Positions 25,318-34,344 are shown, counted from the stretch's first letter. The stretch is DNA of 64,000 nucleotides from Marinobacterium rhizophilum (GCF_024397915.1 NZ_CP073347.1:248001-312000); one strand, 5' to 3'. Numbers and translations are program-made. The notes: a model not told the origin generated them from the sequence alone.

Positions 25318-26379
25318 ATGGATTTCACTTTTACTGATGACGAACGGACCTTTCGGGAAGCGATCAGCCGCTTCCTGATGACCGAGGCCGCCCCCGAAGC
25401 GCTGCGCGAAATCTGGGAGACCGATTCCGGTCGCTCGCCGGATCTGCGCAACAAGATTGCCGAGCAAGGTCTGATGGCGCTGTCGATCCCCGAGTCTGCC
25501 GGAGGTCTGGAGATGGGGGATGTCGCCTGGTCGCTGATGACCCAGGAGCTGGGTTACTACGGCATCCCCGACTCCCTGGCCGATACCGCCTATGTTAGTG
25601 CTGGCCTGATCAATGCGCTGCCTGACAGCGTCAGCGACCGCCAGGGCTGGCTGGAGCAGATTGCCGAAGGCAGTTTGCGTATTGCAATCGGTCACCCGGT
25701 CAATCCGCTGGTAGCCGATGCTCACCTGGCAGACTTTACGCTACTTGCTCACGCCGGCGAGATTCATGCCGTGCCGCGCGCGCTGATCGATGTCGAGCAC
25801 AACCCCAGCATCGATTCATCGCGCAGACTCTGCCGCGTGATGTGGGAGCCGAGTAGCGCGACCCGTATTGCGGATGCGGCTACCGGTCAGCCGCTGTGGG
25901 ATCAGGCGCTGAATCGAGGTGCCTTGTCGGTGGCCGGGCAGCTGCTGGGACTGGCGCAGCGGATGCTGGATCTGTCGGTTGACTATGCCGCTCAGCGCAA
26001 GCAGTTCGGCAAGCCCATCGGCAGTTTCCAGGCGGTGAAGCATCATCTGGCGGATGTGGCTGGAAAAATCGAATTCGCCAAGCCCGTGCTCTACCGTGCG
26101 GCCTATTCGCTGCAGCATGGCAGTGCCGATGCTGCGCTGCATGCGTCCCTGGCGCATACGGCCTGTGGTGAGGCCGCGCACCTGGCGGCACGCCACGGCA
26201 TTCAGGTTCACGGTGCCATGGGGTACACCTGGGAGGTGGACCTGCAGATGTTCATGAAGCGTACCTGGGCACTGGAATCCGCCTGGGGGGATCGCACCTT
26301 CCACAAGGCTCGCGTCAGTGATGCGGTATTAAGCGACGGCGCCGCCCTGGGCCCCGGACACCTATTTGGGAGATCGTGA
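25318..26379 (+). CDS. Acyl-CoA dehydrogenase, short partner subunit
   Basis: 353-residue acyl-CoA dehydrogenase homologue. The C-terminal domain is well kept (AQRKQFGKPIGSFQAVKHHLADV and IQVHGAMGYTWEVDLQMFMKR), but the middle beta domain is short, about 130-200, and the terminal YEGT/EIQR segment is missing. Such reduced subunits pair with a full-length partner in alpha2-beta2 steroid acyl-CoA dehydrogenases. The immediately upstream gene is the likely partner. Stop TGA overlaps the ATG of the thiolase gene (TGATG), implying coupling. Confidence 0.82.
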   Translation: MDFTFTDDERTFREAISRFLMTEAAPEALREIWETDSGRSPDLRNKIAEQGLMALSIPESAGGLEMGDVAWSLMTQELGYYGIPDSLADTAYVSAGLINALPDSVSDRQGWLEQIAEGSLRIAIGHPVNPLVADAHLADFTLLAHAGEIHAVPRALIDVEHNPSIDSSRRLCRVMWEPSSATRIADAATGQPLWDQALNRGALSVAGQLLGLAQRMLDLSVDYAAQRKQFGKPIGSFQAVKHHLADVAGKIEFAKPVLYRAAYSLQHGSADAALHASLAHTACGEAAHLAARHGIQVHGAMGYTWEVDLQMFMKRTWALESAWGDRTFHKARVSDAVLSDGAALGPGHLFGRS

Positions 26380-27533
26380 TGACTGAGGCCTATATAGTCG
26401 ATGCTCTGCGCACGCCCACCGGGCGTCGCAAGGGTGGTTTATCCCATGTGCATGCCATCGATCTGGGTGCCCATGCACTCAAGGCGCTGGTGGAACGCAA
26501 CGCCATACCGGCCGATGAGTACGACGATGTGATTTTCGGCTGTGTCGATACCATCGGCTCCCAGGCCGGCGATATCGCCCGCACCAGTTGGCTGGCCGCC
26601 GGTCTGCCGCTGAATGTGCCTGGCACCACGGTAGACCGCCAGTGCGGTTCTTCGCAGCAGGCGCTGCACTTTGCTGCCCAGGCGGTGATGAGTGGTACCC
26701 AGGATGTGATCGCCGTCGGCGGCGTTCAGACCATGACCCAGATCCCGATCGCATCGGCGATGCTGGCGGGTCAACCGCTGGGGTTCAGCGATCCCTTTTC
26801 CGGCAGCAAAGGCTGGCAGGCGCGCTTTGGCGATGCGCCGGTAAACCAGTTCTATGCGGCCCAGCGTATCGCCGACCACTGGGGCATCAGCCGTGCCGAT
26901 ATGGAAGTCTTCGCGCTGGAGAGCCATCGCCGTGCGCTGGCGGCGATCGAAGCCGGTTACTTCGAACGCGAGATCGTGCCGCTGGAAGGCGTCAGTCGCG
27001 ATGAAACACCGCGTCAGACCACGCTGGTGAAGATGGCTGAGCTGGAGCCGGTGGCACCTGAGTTCCCATCCATCACTGCCGCCGTGTCGAGTCAGACCTG
27101 CGATGCTTCCGCCGCCATGCTGGTGGTGTCCGACGCTGCACTCAAACGTTACAAGCTGACGCCACGGGCGCGCATTCACCATATCAGCGTCTGTGGCGAC
27201 GACCCCATCTGGCACCTGCGTGCACCCATTCCGGCCACGGCAGCGGCGCTGAAAAAAGCCGGCATGAGCCTGGATCAAATTGATCTGGTTGAGATCAACG
27301 AGGCCTTCGCTTCGGTGGCCATGGCCTGGCAGCAGGAGACGGGCTACAGCCACGACAGGATCAACGTCAACGGTGGCGCCATCGCCCTGGGGCATCCACT
27401 GGGGGCGACCGGTGTGCGCTTGATGACAGGGCTGCTGCATGAACTGGAGCGCCGCCAGGGGCGCTTTGGCCTGCAGACCATGTGTGAAGGTGGCGGCCAG
27501 GCGAACGTGACGATTATCGAGCGGCTGGGCTAA
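26379..27533 (+). CDS. fadA6: FadA6-type thiolase
   Basis: 384-residue degradative thiolase that cleaves a 3-ketoacyl-CoA with CoA. It follows mycobacterial FadA6 of the ring C/D pathway in sequence: IVDALRTPTGRRKGGLS at the start, GDIARTSWLAAGLP, and the nucleophile Cys in TVDRQCGSSQQALHFAAQ (about residue 90). The other catalytic motifs are EINEAFASV, GGAIALGHPLGATG (His) and CEGGGQAN (Cys). Start ATG 26379 overlaps the stop of the preceding gene; the GTG at 26376 is one codon upstream. A gap of about 100 bases separates it from the next gene, without an obvious terminator. Confidence 0.86.
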   Translation: MTEAYIVDALRTPTGRRKGGLSHVHAIDLGAHALKALVERNAIPADEYDDVIFGCVDTIGSQAGDIARTSWLAAGLPLNVPGTTVDRQCGSSQQALHFAAQAVMSGTQDVIAVGGVQTMTQIPIASAMLAGQPLGFSDPFSGSKGWQARFGDAPVNQFYAAQRIADHWGISRADMEVFALESHRRALAAIEAGYFEREIVPLEGVSRDETPRQTTLVKMAELEPVAPEFPSITAAVSSQTCDASAAMLVVSDAALKRYKLTPRARIHHISVCGDDPIWHLRAPIPATAAALKKAGMSLDQIDLVEINEAFASVAMAWQQETGYSHDRINVNGGAIALGHPLGATGVRLMTGLLHELERRQGRFGLQTMCEGGGQANVTIIERLG

Positions 27534-27634
27534 AGCCGAATCGTCTCGTTTTGCGTGCTGTGCGACGTGCACATTTGAGCTGAATCCATGGTCTGCGCTG
27601 TTGCTGCAGGCCATTGCAAGTTTACGGGGAAGCT

Positions 27635-28519
27635 ATGTCTATTTTGCAAGGCCGAGTGGCCATTATTACCGGTGCTGGCGGCGGATTGGGTGCGGCCCAC
27701 GCCAAAGTGTTTGCGGCTGAAGGTTGTGCTGTGGTCGTCAACGATATTAACGCTGGCGCAGCGCAAGCAGTGGTGGATGAAATCACCGCTGCAGGAGGCA
27801 AGGCGGTGGTCAACACGTCCGATATCACCAACTACGACGACAGCGCCCGGGCGGTGCAACAGGCCATCGAGACCTTCGGTGATCTGCATGTGGTGTTGAA
27901 CAATGCCGGCGTGAATCGCGACCGCATGTTCGCCTCCATGACCGAAGCGCAGTGGGACAGCATCATGGCGGTCCACCTGAAAGGCCACTTCTGTATCAGT
28001 TCCCACGCCGTGCATTACTGGCGCGACCAGTCCAAAGCCGGCAAGGCGGTGAGCGCCCGCATCATCAATACTACCTCCGGTGCCGGGTTGCAGGGCTCCA
28101 TCGGTCAGTCCAACTATGCCGCCGCCAAGGCGGGTATCGCTGCGCTGACCCTGAATCAGGCGGCAGAGCTGAGCCGTTACGGCATTACCGCCAATGCGGT
28201 GGCACCGGCGGCGCGTACCGGCATGACCACGGCGGTGGAGTCGATGGCGACCCGCATGGCGAAGCCGGAGGACGGCAGCTTCGATTACTGGGCACCGGAA
28301 AACGTCTCGTCTCTGCTGGCCTGGCTGGCAACGGAGGAGGCTGGGGACGTGACCGGCAAGGTGTTTGAATCCGAAGGCGGAAAAATTTCCATCTGTGACG
28401 GTTGGCGTTCGACAGAGGGCGTCGACAAGGGCGCTGCCTGGAAGCCCGAAGACGTCGGGGAAGCGGTATACAAATTGATTGCACAAGCCGTACCGGCACA
28501 GAAAGTCTGGGGCAGCTGA
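27635..28519 (+). CDS. SDR family dehydrogenase (Rv3548c-like)
   Basis: 294-residue short-chain dehydrogenase close in layout to mycobacterial Rv3548c, a KstR2-regulon gene. ITGAGGGLGAAHAKVFAAEG binds the nucleotide, NDINAG follows strand 2, and LNNAGVNRDRM and HLKGHFCISSHAVHYWRDQSKAG are subgroup-specific. The active site is STSG-type (INTTSGAG) plus YAAAK. The C-terminus (VFESEGGKISICDGW) matches the peroxisomal Hsd4-like branch. ATG 27635 is preferred over TTG 27614 because of GGGGA upstream. It probably oxidises a 3-hydroxyacyl-CoA in ring C/D breakdown. Confidence 0.84.
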   Translation: MSILQGRVAIITGAGGGLGAAHAKVFAAEGCAVVVNDINAGAAQAVVDEITAAGGKAVVNTSDITNYDDSARAVQQAIETFGDLHVVLNNAGVNRDRMFASMTEAQWDSIMAVHLKGHFCISSHAVHYWRDQSKAGKAVSARIINTTSGAGLQGSIGQSNYAAAKAGIAALTLNQAAELSRYGITANAVAPAARTGMTTAVESMATRMAKPEDGSFDYWAPENVSSLLAWLATEEAGDVTGKVFESEGGKISICDGWRSTEGVDKGAAWKPEDVGEAVYKLIAQAVPAQKVWGS

Positions 28520-28530
28520 GGAGCACGATT

Positions 28531-29328
28531 GTGAGTAAGACTATGAGCAATATTCCCGCATACGTTGAAGGTCATGGCCTGCTCAAGGGCAAGTCGGTTC
28601 TTATTACCGCTGCCGCCGGTGCCGGTATCGGCTTTTCAGCCGCCCGCCGCGCCGCCGAAGAGGGCTGCCGTGCGCTGATGATTTCCGATATCCATCCGCG
28701 GCGGCTGGAAGAGGCGGTAAGCACTCTGAAACAGCAAACCGGACTGGATGCTATCTACGGTCAGCTGTGCAACGTCACCATTGAGGATGACGTACAGGCA
28801 TTGATCGCTGCGGCGGAAACGCAGCTGGACGGCGTCGATGTGCTGATCAACAACGCAGGTCTTGGCGGCCAGAAGAAGGTCGTCGACATGAGTGATGAAG
28901 AGTGGCATCGGGTACTGGATATCACCCTGACCGGCACCTTTCGCATGACCCGCGCCATGCTAGTGCACATGCAGGCCCGTGGTCGCGGTACCATCGTCAA
29001 CAATGCTTCGGTACTGGGTTGGCGCGCGCAGAAGGAACAGGCGCACTACGCCGCCGCCAAGGCGGGGGTCATGGCCCTGACCCGCTGCAGCGCCCTGGAG
29101 GCTGCCGAATACGGCGTGCGTATTAATGCGGTGTCGCCATCGATCGCGCTGCACGATTTCCTTAAGAAAGCGTCCAGCGAAGAGCTGCTGGCACAGCTGT
29201 CCAGCCGCGAGGCGTTCGGGCGTGCCGCCGAAGTGTGGGAAGTGGCCAACGTAATGATGTTTCTGGCCAGTGATTACGCGTCCTATATGACCGGCGAAGT
29301 CGTCTCGGTCTCATCGCAGCAAGCCTGA
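28531..29328 (+). CDS. ipdF: IpdF-type SDR
   Basis: 265-residue SDR that follows mycobacterial IpdF (Rv3559c) closely: GHGLLKGKSVLITAAAGAGIG at the start, LINNAGLGGQ at about 105, VNNASVLGWRAQ at about 165, HYAAAKAGVMALTRCSALEA at the active Tyr/Lys, INAVSPSIA and GEVVSVS at the end. IpdF oxidises the 5-hydroxyl of HIP-CoA intermediates in actinobacteria. The glycine-rich loop reads AAAGAGIG, typical of this branch. GTG 28531 is chosen because GGAG lies 7 bases upstream; ATG 28543 is an alternative. The MaoC gene follows after 10 bases. Confidence 0.85.
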   Translation: MSKTMSNIPAYVEGHGLLKGKSVLITAAAGAGIGFSAARRAAEEGCRALMISDIHPRRLEEAVSTLKQQTGLDAIYGQLCNVTIEDDVQALIAAAETQLDGVDVLINNAGLGGQKKVVDMSDEEWHRVLDITLTGTFRMTRAMLVHMQARGRGTIVNNASVLGWRAQKEQAHYAAAKAGVMALTRCSALEAAEYGVRINAVSPSIALHDFLKKASSEELLAQLSSREAFGRAAEVWEVANVMMFLASDYASYMTGEVVSVSSQQA

Positions 29329-29338
29329 GGATACTGTT

Positions 29339-29806
29339 ATGGCGAATCATCTGTTTGCCAGTGCCCAAGCACTGCTGGCGGCGCAGGGCACGGACCTGGG
29401 CTGCAGCGACTGGCTGGAGATCACCCAGCAGCGGATCGACCTGTTTGCTGAAGCCACCGGTGATCACCAGTGGATTCACGTCGATCCGGTACGGGCGGCG
29501 CAGGGCCCTTTCGGCCGCTGCATCGCCCACGGTTACCTGACGCAGTCTCTGGTCAACCTGTTCCTGCCCCAGCTGATGGAAGTGCAGAACCTGCAGATGG
29601 GCGTCAACTACGGTTGCGACAAAATACGCTTTCCGGCAGCGGTACCGGTGGGCAGTCGCATCCGTGGTCGTGGTGAGGTGATTGCCGTCGAGCAGATCAA
29701 GAGCGCCATTCAGGCAACCGTGCGCGTCACCGTCGAGATCGAGGGTAGTGAGCGCCCTGGCTGCGTGGTCGATACGATCAGTCGCTACACCTTTAACCCG
29801 GCTTAA
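29339..29806 (+). CDS. MaoC-family (R)-enoyl-CoA hydratase
   Basis: 155-residue single hot-dog-fold hydratase. The hydratase-2 motif is clear: EATGDHQWIHVDPVRAA (Asp and His) and FGRCIAHGYLT. It would add water to an enoyl-CoA in the same pathway. The protein resembles the MaoC half of the fusion at 12723 but lacks DUF35. It is placed between the ipdF-type SDR and a thiolase, separated by 10 and 13 bases. Confidence 0.87.
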   Translation: MANHLFASAQALLAAQGTDLGCSDWLEITQQRIDLFAEATGDHQWIHVDPVRAAQGPFGRCIAHGYLTQSLVNLFLPQLMEVQNLQMGVNYGCDKIRFPAAVPVGSRIRGRGEVIAVEQIKSAIQATVRVTVEIEGSERPGCVVDTISRYTFNPA

Positions 29807-29819
29807 TGAGGAAAATGAG

Positions 29820-31025
29820 ATGAGTGAAGCAGTCATTGTATCCACGGCGCGTACCGCGCTGACCAAGTCGTTCCGCGGCTCCTTTAATGATACTGAAGCG
29901 CCGGTTCTGGGTGGTCATGTGGTCCGAGCTGTTGTCGAGCGTGCCGGTATTGAACCGGGCGCGGTCGAAGACGTGATCATGGGCGCGGCGGTGCAGCAGG
30001 GCACTCAGGCCTACAATATCGGTCGTCTGTGTGCCTATACCGGCGGCCTGCCGGACTCGGTTCCGGGCATGGCGCTGGATCGCATGTGTGCGTCCGGCCT
30101 TATGACCATCGGCGTGGCCGCCAAGAGTATTCTGGCCGGCGAGATGAAGATAGCTGTGGCCGGTGGCGTCGAGTCGCTGTCGCTGACCCAGACCAAGCAC
30201 AAGAACAGCTACCGGGCACAGTCCGAAGCGGTTAAGGACGTGGCTCCCAGCGCCTACATTCCGATGATCGAAACCGCCGAGCTGGTGGCCGAGCGTTATG
30301 GCATCAGCCGCGAAGAGCAGGACCGCTATGCACTGCAGAGCCAGCAGCGTACCGCTGCTGCACAGGAAGCGGGCCTGTTCGACGACGAGATAGTGCCGCT
30401 CAACGCGCAGCAGCTGCTGTTCGATGCGGACCGCAAGCCGGCCGGTCACAAGGAAGTGGTTGCCAACCGAGACGAGTGCAACCGTCCGCAGACCACCTAT
30501 GAAAGCCTGGCGGGCCTTGCGCCGGTGTGGAAGGACGGTCAGTGGATTAGCGAGGGGAAACACGTCACGGCGGGTAATGCCTCCCAGTTTTCCGATGGTG
30601 CGGCTGCAACCCTGCTGATGAGCCGTGAAGAGGCGGATCGTCGTGGCATCGCGCCGTTGGGTATCTACCGCGGTATAGCCGTGGCGGGCTGCAAGCCCGA
30701 AGAAATGGGTATCGGGCCTGTTTATGCGATTCCAAAGCTGCTGGAACGTTTCAACCTGCAGGTGAGCGACATCGGCCTGTGGGAAATCAATGAAGCCTTC
30801 GCCAGCCAGGTACTGTACTGCCGCGATCAGCTCGGCATTCCCAATGACCGTCTGAATGTCAACGGTGGCGCGATCTCCATTGGCCACCCGTTTGGCATGT
30901 CCGGCGCGCGCATGGTGGGTCATGCGCTGATCGAAGGGCGTCGCCGCGGGGTGCAATATGTCGTGATCGCCATGTGTATTGGCGGTGGCATGGGCGCAGC
31001 CGGTTTGTTTGAAGTCTGCCCCTGA
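29820..31025 (+). CDS. Acetyl-CoA acetyltransferase-type thiolase
   Basis: 401-residue degradative thiolase. All catalytic elements are visible: nucleophile Cys in LDRMCASGLMTIG (about residue 93), NEAFASQV, GGAISIGHPFGMSG (His) and CIGGGMGAAG (Cys). It differs clearly from FadA6 at 26379, so the operon carries two thiolases for two cleavage steps. ATG 29820 is preceded by GAGG; in-frame starts further upstream lie inside the MaoC gene. It likely releases acetyl- or propionyl-CoA late in ring C/D breakdown. Confidence 0.87.
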   Translation: MSEAVIVSTARTALTKSFRGSFNDTEAPVLGGHVVRAVVERAGIEPGAVEDVIMGAAVQQGTQAYNIGRLCAYTGGLPDSVPGMALDRMCASGLMTIGVAAKSILAGEMKIAVAGGVESLSLTQTKHKNSYRAQSEAVKDVAPSAYIPMIETAELVAERYGISREEQDRYALQSQQRTAAAQEAGLFDDEIVPLNAQQLLFDADRKPAGHKEVVANRDECNRPQTTYESLAGLAPVWKDGQWISEGKHVTAGNASQFSDGAAATLLMSREEADRRGIAPLGIYRGIAVAGCKPEEMGIGPVYAIPKLLERFNLQVSDIGLWEINEAFASQVLYCRDQLGIPNDRLNVNGGAISIGHPFGMSGARMVGHALIEGRRRGVQYVVIAMCIGGGMGAAGLFEVCP

Positions 31026-31069
31026 TTGGGACTGTGATCACGGGTATTGCTCAGGATAAGGACAATAAA

Positions 31070-31825
31070 ATGAGTCAGAAACTGTTTGAACTCGAGGGTC
31101 TGGTAGCCCTGGTGACCGGCGCCGGTCAGGGCATGGGGCTGGGTGTCGCCCGGGCCCTGGCAACTCAGGGCGCCAGGGTGGTGGTGAACGACTATTACTC
31201 TGAACGTGCCGAGCAGGCGGTGACTCAGCTACGCGCGGAAGGTTTTACCGTCTGTGCCGCACCTGGGGATATCACCTTGCCGGATGTCCGTGAATCGATA
31301 GTCGCGATTGCCGAGCGCGAGTTCGGTCCGGTCAGTGTTCTGGTCAATAACGCCGGGGTGCCACCGGGCATGCCGGAATCCCTGCGTCAGTTCAGAGACC
31401 TGGATGATACCGATTTCGAGCGGCAGCTGGATCTGAATCTGCGCGCCATTGTCGGTCTCAGCCGGCGGGTGCTGGATGGCATGATCGAGAACGGCTTTGG
31501 CCGCATCATTATTATCAGCTCGGAGTCCTGGCGCACCGGGCTCTCGTTTGGGTTGACCAACTATGCCGCGGCCAAGGCGGCGGCGCTGGGTTTTATGCGC
31601 CATCTGGCCCATGAGGTTGGTCGCCAGGGTGTCACCGCCAATGCCGTGTCGCTCGGTACCATGAACAACTTCGGTGACTACGCCGAATATGCCAAGGCCA
31701 CTGCGGTCGGGCGTACGGGCACACCGCAAGATGTGGGTGCGGCCGTTGCCTATCTGGCATCCCGTGAAGCGTCCTGGATGTCCGGGCAGGTATTGCCACT
31801 CAACGGTGGTTCGGTCACCGCCTGA
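31070..31825 (+). CDS. Short-chain dehydrogenase/reductase
   Basis: 251-residue classical SDR. VTGAGQGMGLGVARALATQG binds the cofactor, VNNAGVPPGMPES follows at about 92, and the catalytic Ser (IIISSESW) and Tyr (NYAAAKAAALGF) are present. It ends with the common MSGQVLPLNGG. ATG 31070 is preceded by AAGGA at 31058-31062. Third SDR gene of this operon; specific substrate not assignable. The regulator gene follows after 37 bases. Confidence 0.85.
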   Translation: MSQKLFELEGLVALVTGAGQGMGLGVARALATQGARVVVNDYYSERAEQAVTQLRAEGFTVCAAPGDITLPDVRESIVAIAEREFGPVSVLVNNAGVPPGMPESLRQFRDLDDTDFERQLDLNLRAIVGLSRRVLDGMIENGFGRIIIISSESWRTGLSFGLTNYAAAKAAALGFMRHLAHEVGRQGVTANAVSLGTMNNFGDYAEYAKATAVGRTGTPQDVGAAVAYLASREASWMSGQVLPLNGGSVTA

Positions 31826-31862
31826 TTGCCCATAGTGGCATGTTTAAGGTGTCGGGAGGCCT

Positions 31863-32516
31863 ATGCGTAGAACAAAGGAGGAGGCACAGCACACTCGCCT
31901 GTTGATTATGCAAAAAGGGCTGGAAATATTTGCTGATCAGGGAGTTTCTGGATGCCATTTAACTGACATCGCAAAATCCGCCGGTTGCACGCGTGGTGCA
32001 ATCTATTGGCATTTTAAGGACAAATGGCATCTTTTTGAGGCTATTTGCGAATTTTATTCAAGCCCACTTAACGATCTCAGTGACGCCTGTCTATCCAGTG
32101 ACGAGCAAGACCCGCTTGGTAAACTCAGGCAGTTACTGGTGAAAATGTTGATAAAGGTTGAGCGCGATCACAGTTTTTGCCTGGTGATGATCATGTTTAT
32201 GCGTGAGAGTTCAGGCCTGGCGCTGGGTGGCGCGTCTGAGTCGGTAAGCCGGTTTATACAGAATCAGCATGAGCGGCGAGTGGTGATGATAAAGAACGCT
32301 GTTCAGCGTGGACAGCTTCCAGAGAGTTTGGACCTTGAGTTTGCTTCTGCTTTTATCAAGGCAGTGGTGGATGGTTTTGTATCAAGCTGGCTACAGCGTG
32401 CAGAGTTTTACTCACTGTCTGACAACGCTGAACCTTTTGTCGATACGCTAATCGCCAGTCTTCAGTCTTTGAAGGGCCTTCCCTGCAATCTGGACCATGG
32501 TGTGGAGAAATTATGA
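31863..32516 (+). CDS. TetR-family repressor (AcrR/TtgR-like)
   Basis: 217-residue one-component regulator. The HTH is at residues 25-60 (LTDIAKSAGCTRGAIYWHFKDKWHLF), almost identical in form to AcrR/TtgR, and the C-terminal TetR_C_2-type ligand domain follows. GGGAGG lies 6 bases before the ATG. The gene is visibly more AT-rich than its neighbours, which points to separate acquisition. It sits inside the operon and its stop overlaps the ETF-QO start (ATGA). It is not close to KstR/KstR2 by eye. It is a candidate for the protein that binds the GTC-N6-GAC motif sites, but the AraC protein at 17166 is another. Confidence 0.85.
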   Translation: MRRTKEEAQHTRLLIMQKGLEIFADQGVSGCHLTDIAKSAGCTRGAIYWHFKDKWHLFEAICEFYSSPLNDLSDACLSSDEQDPLGKLRQLLVKMLIKVERDHSFCLVMIMFMRESSGLALGGASESVSRFIQNQHERRVVMIKNAVQRGQLPESLDLEFASAFIKAVVDGFVSSWLQRAEFYSLSDNAEPFVDTLIASLQSLKGLPCNLDHGVEKL

Positions 32517-34186
32517 ATCGTGAGTCGATGGAATTCGATGTGGTGATCGTTGGTGCAGGCCCCGCCGGCCTGTCCGCCGCCATTCGCCTGATGCAGCAGG
32601 CGCAGGACGCCGAGCGCGAGCTGTCGGTCTGTGTGGTGGAAAAAGGCTCCGAAGTCGGCGCCCATATACTGTCGGGCGCCGTGATCGAGCCCCGCGCCCT
32701 GGCGGAACTCTTTCCCGACTGGCAGGAGCGCGGCGCACCGCTGACCACGGCGGTGACCGAAGACCAGATTTATTTGCTGAGCGATGCCACCTCGGCCCGG
32801 CGCATTCCCAACGCGCTGGTGCCCAAGACCATGCACAACCATGGCAACTATGTTGCGAGTCTTGGCAACCTGTGTCGCTGGCTGGCCGAGCAGGCCGAGG
32901 CCCTGGGGGTGGAAATCTTCCCGGGCTTTGCCGCCAGCGAAGTGCTCTATCACGCAGACGGCGAGTTCCAGGGCGCGGTCAAGGGCATCGCCACCGGCGA
33001 CATGGGCATCGGCCAGGATGGCCAGCCCAAGGACAGCTACATGCCCGGCATGGAGCTCCACGCCAAGGTGACCCTGTTTACTGAAGGCTGCCGCGGGCAC
33101 CTGGGCAAGCAGCTGATCGAGAAATTTGCGCTGGACCAGGACGCCGACCCGCAGCATTACGGTCTGGGCATCAAGGAGCTGTGGGACATCGATCCTGCCA
33201 AGCACCAGCCCGGCCTGGTGCTGCACGGCTCCGGCTGGCCCCTGGTCGGCAAGGGGCAGGAAGGCACGAGCGGCGGCTTCTTTCTTTACCACGCCGACAA
33301 CAACCAGGTGGTGGTGGGGCTGATCGTCGATCTGAACTACAGCAACCCCTGGCTGAGCCCGTTCGACGAATTCCAGCGCATGAAGCACCATCCACTGTTT
33401 GCACAGTATCTGGAAGGGGGCAAGCGGGTGTCCTACGGTGCAAGGGCGATCACCAAGGGCGGCTTTAATTCCCTGCCCAAGATGACCATGCCGGGTGCAC
33501 TACTGCTGGGTTGCGACGCCGGCACCCTGAACTTCTCCAAGATCAAGGGCACCCACACGGCGATGAAGTCCGGCCTGGTGGCCGCCGAGAGCGTGTTCAA
33601 AGCCCTGGGCGAAAGTGACAGCGCAGGCCAGGACATCAGCGCCTTTACCGAGGCCTTCAGGGCCTCCTGGCTGTACGATGAACTCTATCGCAGCCGCAAC
33701 TTTGGCCCGGCGCTGCACAGGTTCGGCACCCTGCTGGGCGGTGCCTTCAACTTCGTCGACCAGAACCTCTGCGGTGGCAAGATTCCAGTGACGCTGCACG
33801 ATACCCGGGCGGATTATGCCCAGCTCACGCCTGCGGCCCAGAGCCAGAAGATCGACTACCCGAAACCCGATGGCAAACTGAGTTTTGACAAGCTGTCGTC
33901 GGTGTTCCTCTCCAACACCAACCACGAAGAAGACCAGCCCAGCCATCTGCAGCTGAGGGATGCCGGCATTCCCATCGGCACCAACCTGCCCACCTGGGCC
34001 GAGCCTGCGCAGCGTTACTGCCCGGCGGGGGTCTATGAAGTGGTGGAAGAGGCGAGCGGCCCGCGCTTTCAGATCAACGCCCAGAACTGCGTGCACTGCA
34101 AAACCTGTGACATCAAAGATCCGTCCCAGAACATTACCTGGGTGGTGCCCGAAGGCGGTGGCGGCCCGACCTATCCGAACATGTAG
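32513..34186 (+). CDS. ETF:ubiquinone oxidoreductase, copy 1
   Basis: 557-residue membrane-associated flavoprotein that moves electrons from reduced ETF to ubiquinone. VIVGAGPAGLSAAIRL binds FAD, GAHILSGAVIEPRAL is family-specific, and the C-terminal 4Fe-4S motif is CPAGVYE with NCVHCKTCDIKDPSQNI. Start ATG overlaps the TetR stop by 4 bases. It differs from the copy at 51157 by about two dozen residues out of roughly 550, so the two are recent duplicates or exchanged genes. Its position in the steroid operon links acyl-CoA dehydrogenase electron flow to substrate induction. Heptamer repeats begin immediately after its stop. Confidence 0.93.
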   Translation: MNRESMEFDVVIVGAGPAGLSAAIRLMQQAQDAERELSVCVVEKGSEVGAHILSGAVIEPRALAELFPDWQERGAPLTTAVTEDQIYLLSDATSARRIPNALVPKTMHNHGNYVASLGNLCRWLAEQAEALGVEIFPGFAASEVLYHADGEFQGAVKGIATGDMGIGQDGQPKDSYMPGMELHAKVTLFTEGCRGHLGKQLIEKFALDQDADPQHYGLGIKELWDIDPAKHQPGLVLHGSGWPLVGKGQEGTSGGFFLYHADNNQVVVGLIVDLNYSNPWLSPFDEFQRMKHHPLFAQYLEGGKRVSYGARAITKGGFNSLPKMTMPGALLLGCDAGTLNFSKIKGTHTAMKSGLVAAESVFKALGESDSAGQDISAFTEAFRASWLYDELYRSRNFGPALHRFGTLLGGAFNFVDQNLCGGKIPVTLHDTRADYAQLTPAAQSQKIDYPKPDGKLSFDKLSSVFLSNTNHEEDQPSHLQLRDAGIPIGTNLPTWAEPAQRYCPAGVYEVVEEASGPRFQINAQNCVHCKTCDIKDPSQNITWVVPEGGGGPTYPNM

Positions 34187-34235
34187 GTGCAAGGTGCAAG
34201 GTGCGAGGGGCAAGGGGCAAGGGGCAAGGGGCAAG
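34187..34235 (+). repeat. Seven-copy heptamer array (GTGCAAG/GGGCAAG)
   Basis: Units: two GTGCAAG, one GTGCGAG, four GGGCAAG. The last type is the reverse complement of the CCTTGCC array at 8098-8139. It directly follows the ETF-QO stop and abuts the left end of the IS1111-type element. Confidence 0.93.
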
Positions 34236-34344
34236 GGGTTGCCGTTGTAGCCTGATGAGATGGTCTCCTCCCCACTCCGATCGGCGTCACAATGCGCCAA
34301 GATAAAGGATGAAGCCTTTTATCTGACAAGTTGAGGAGAAGACC

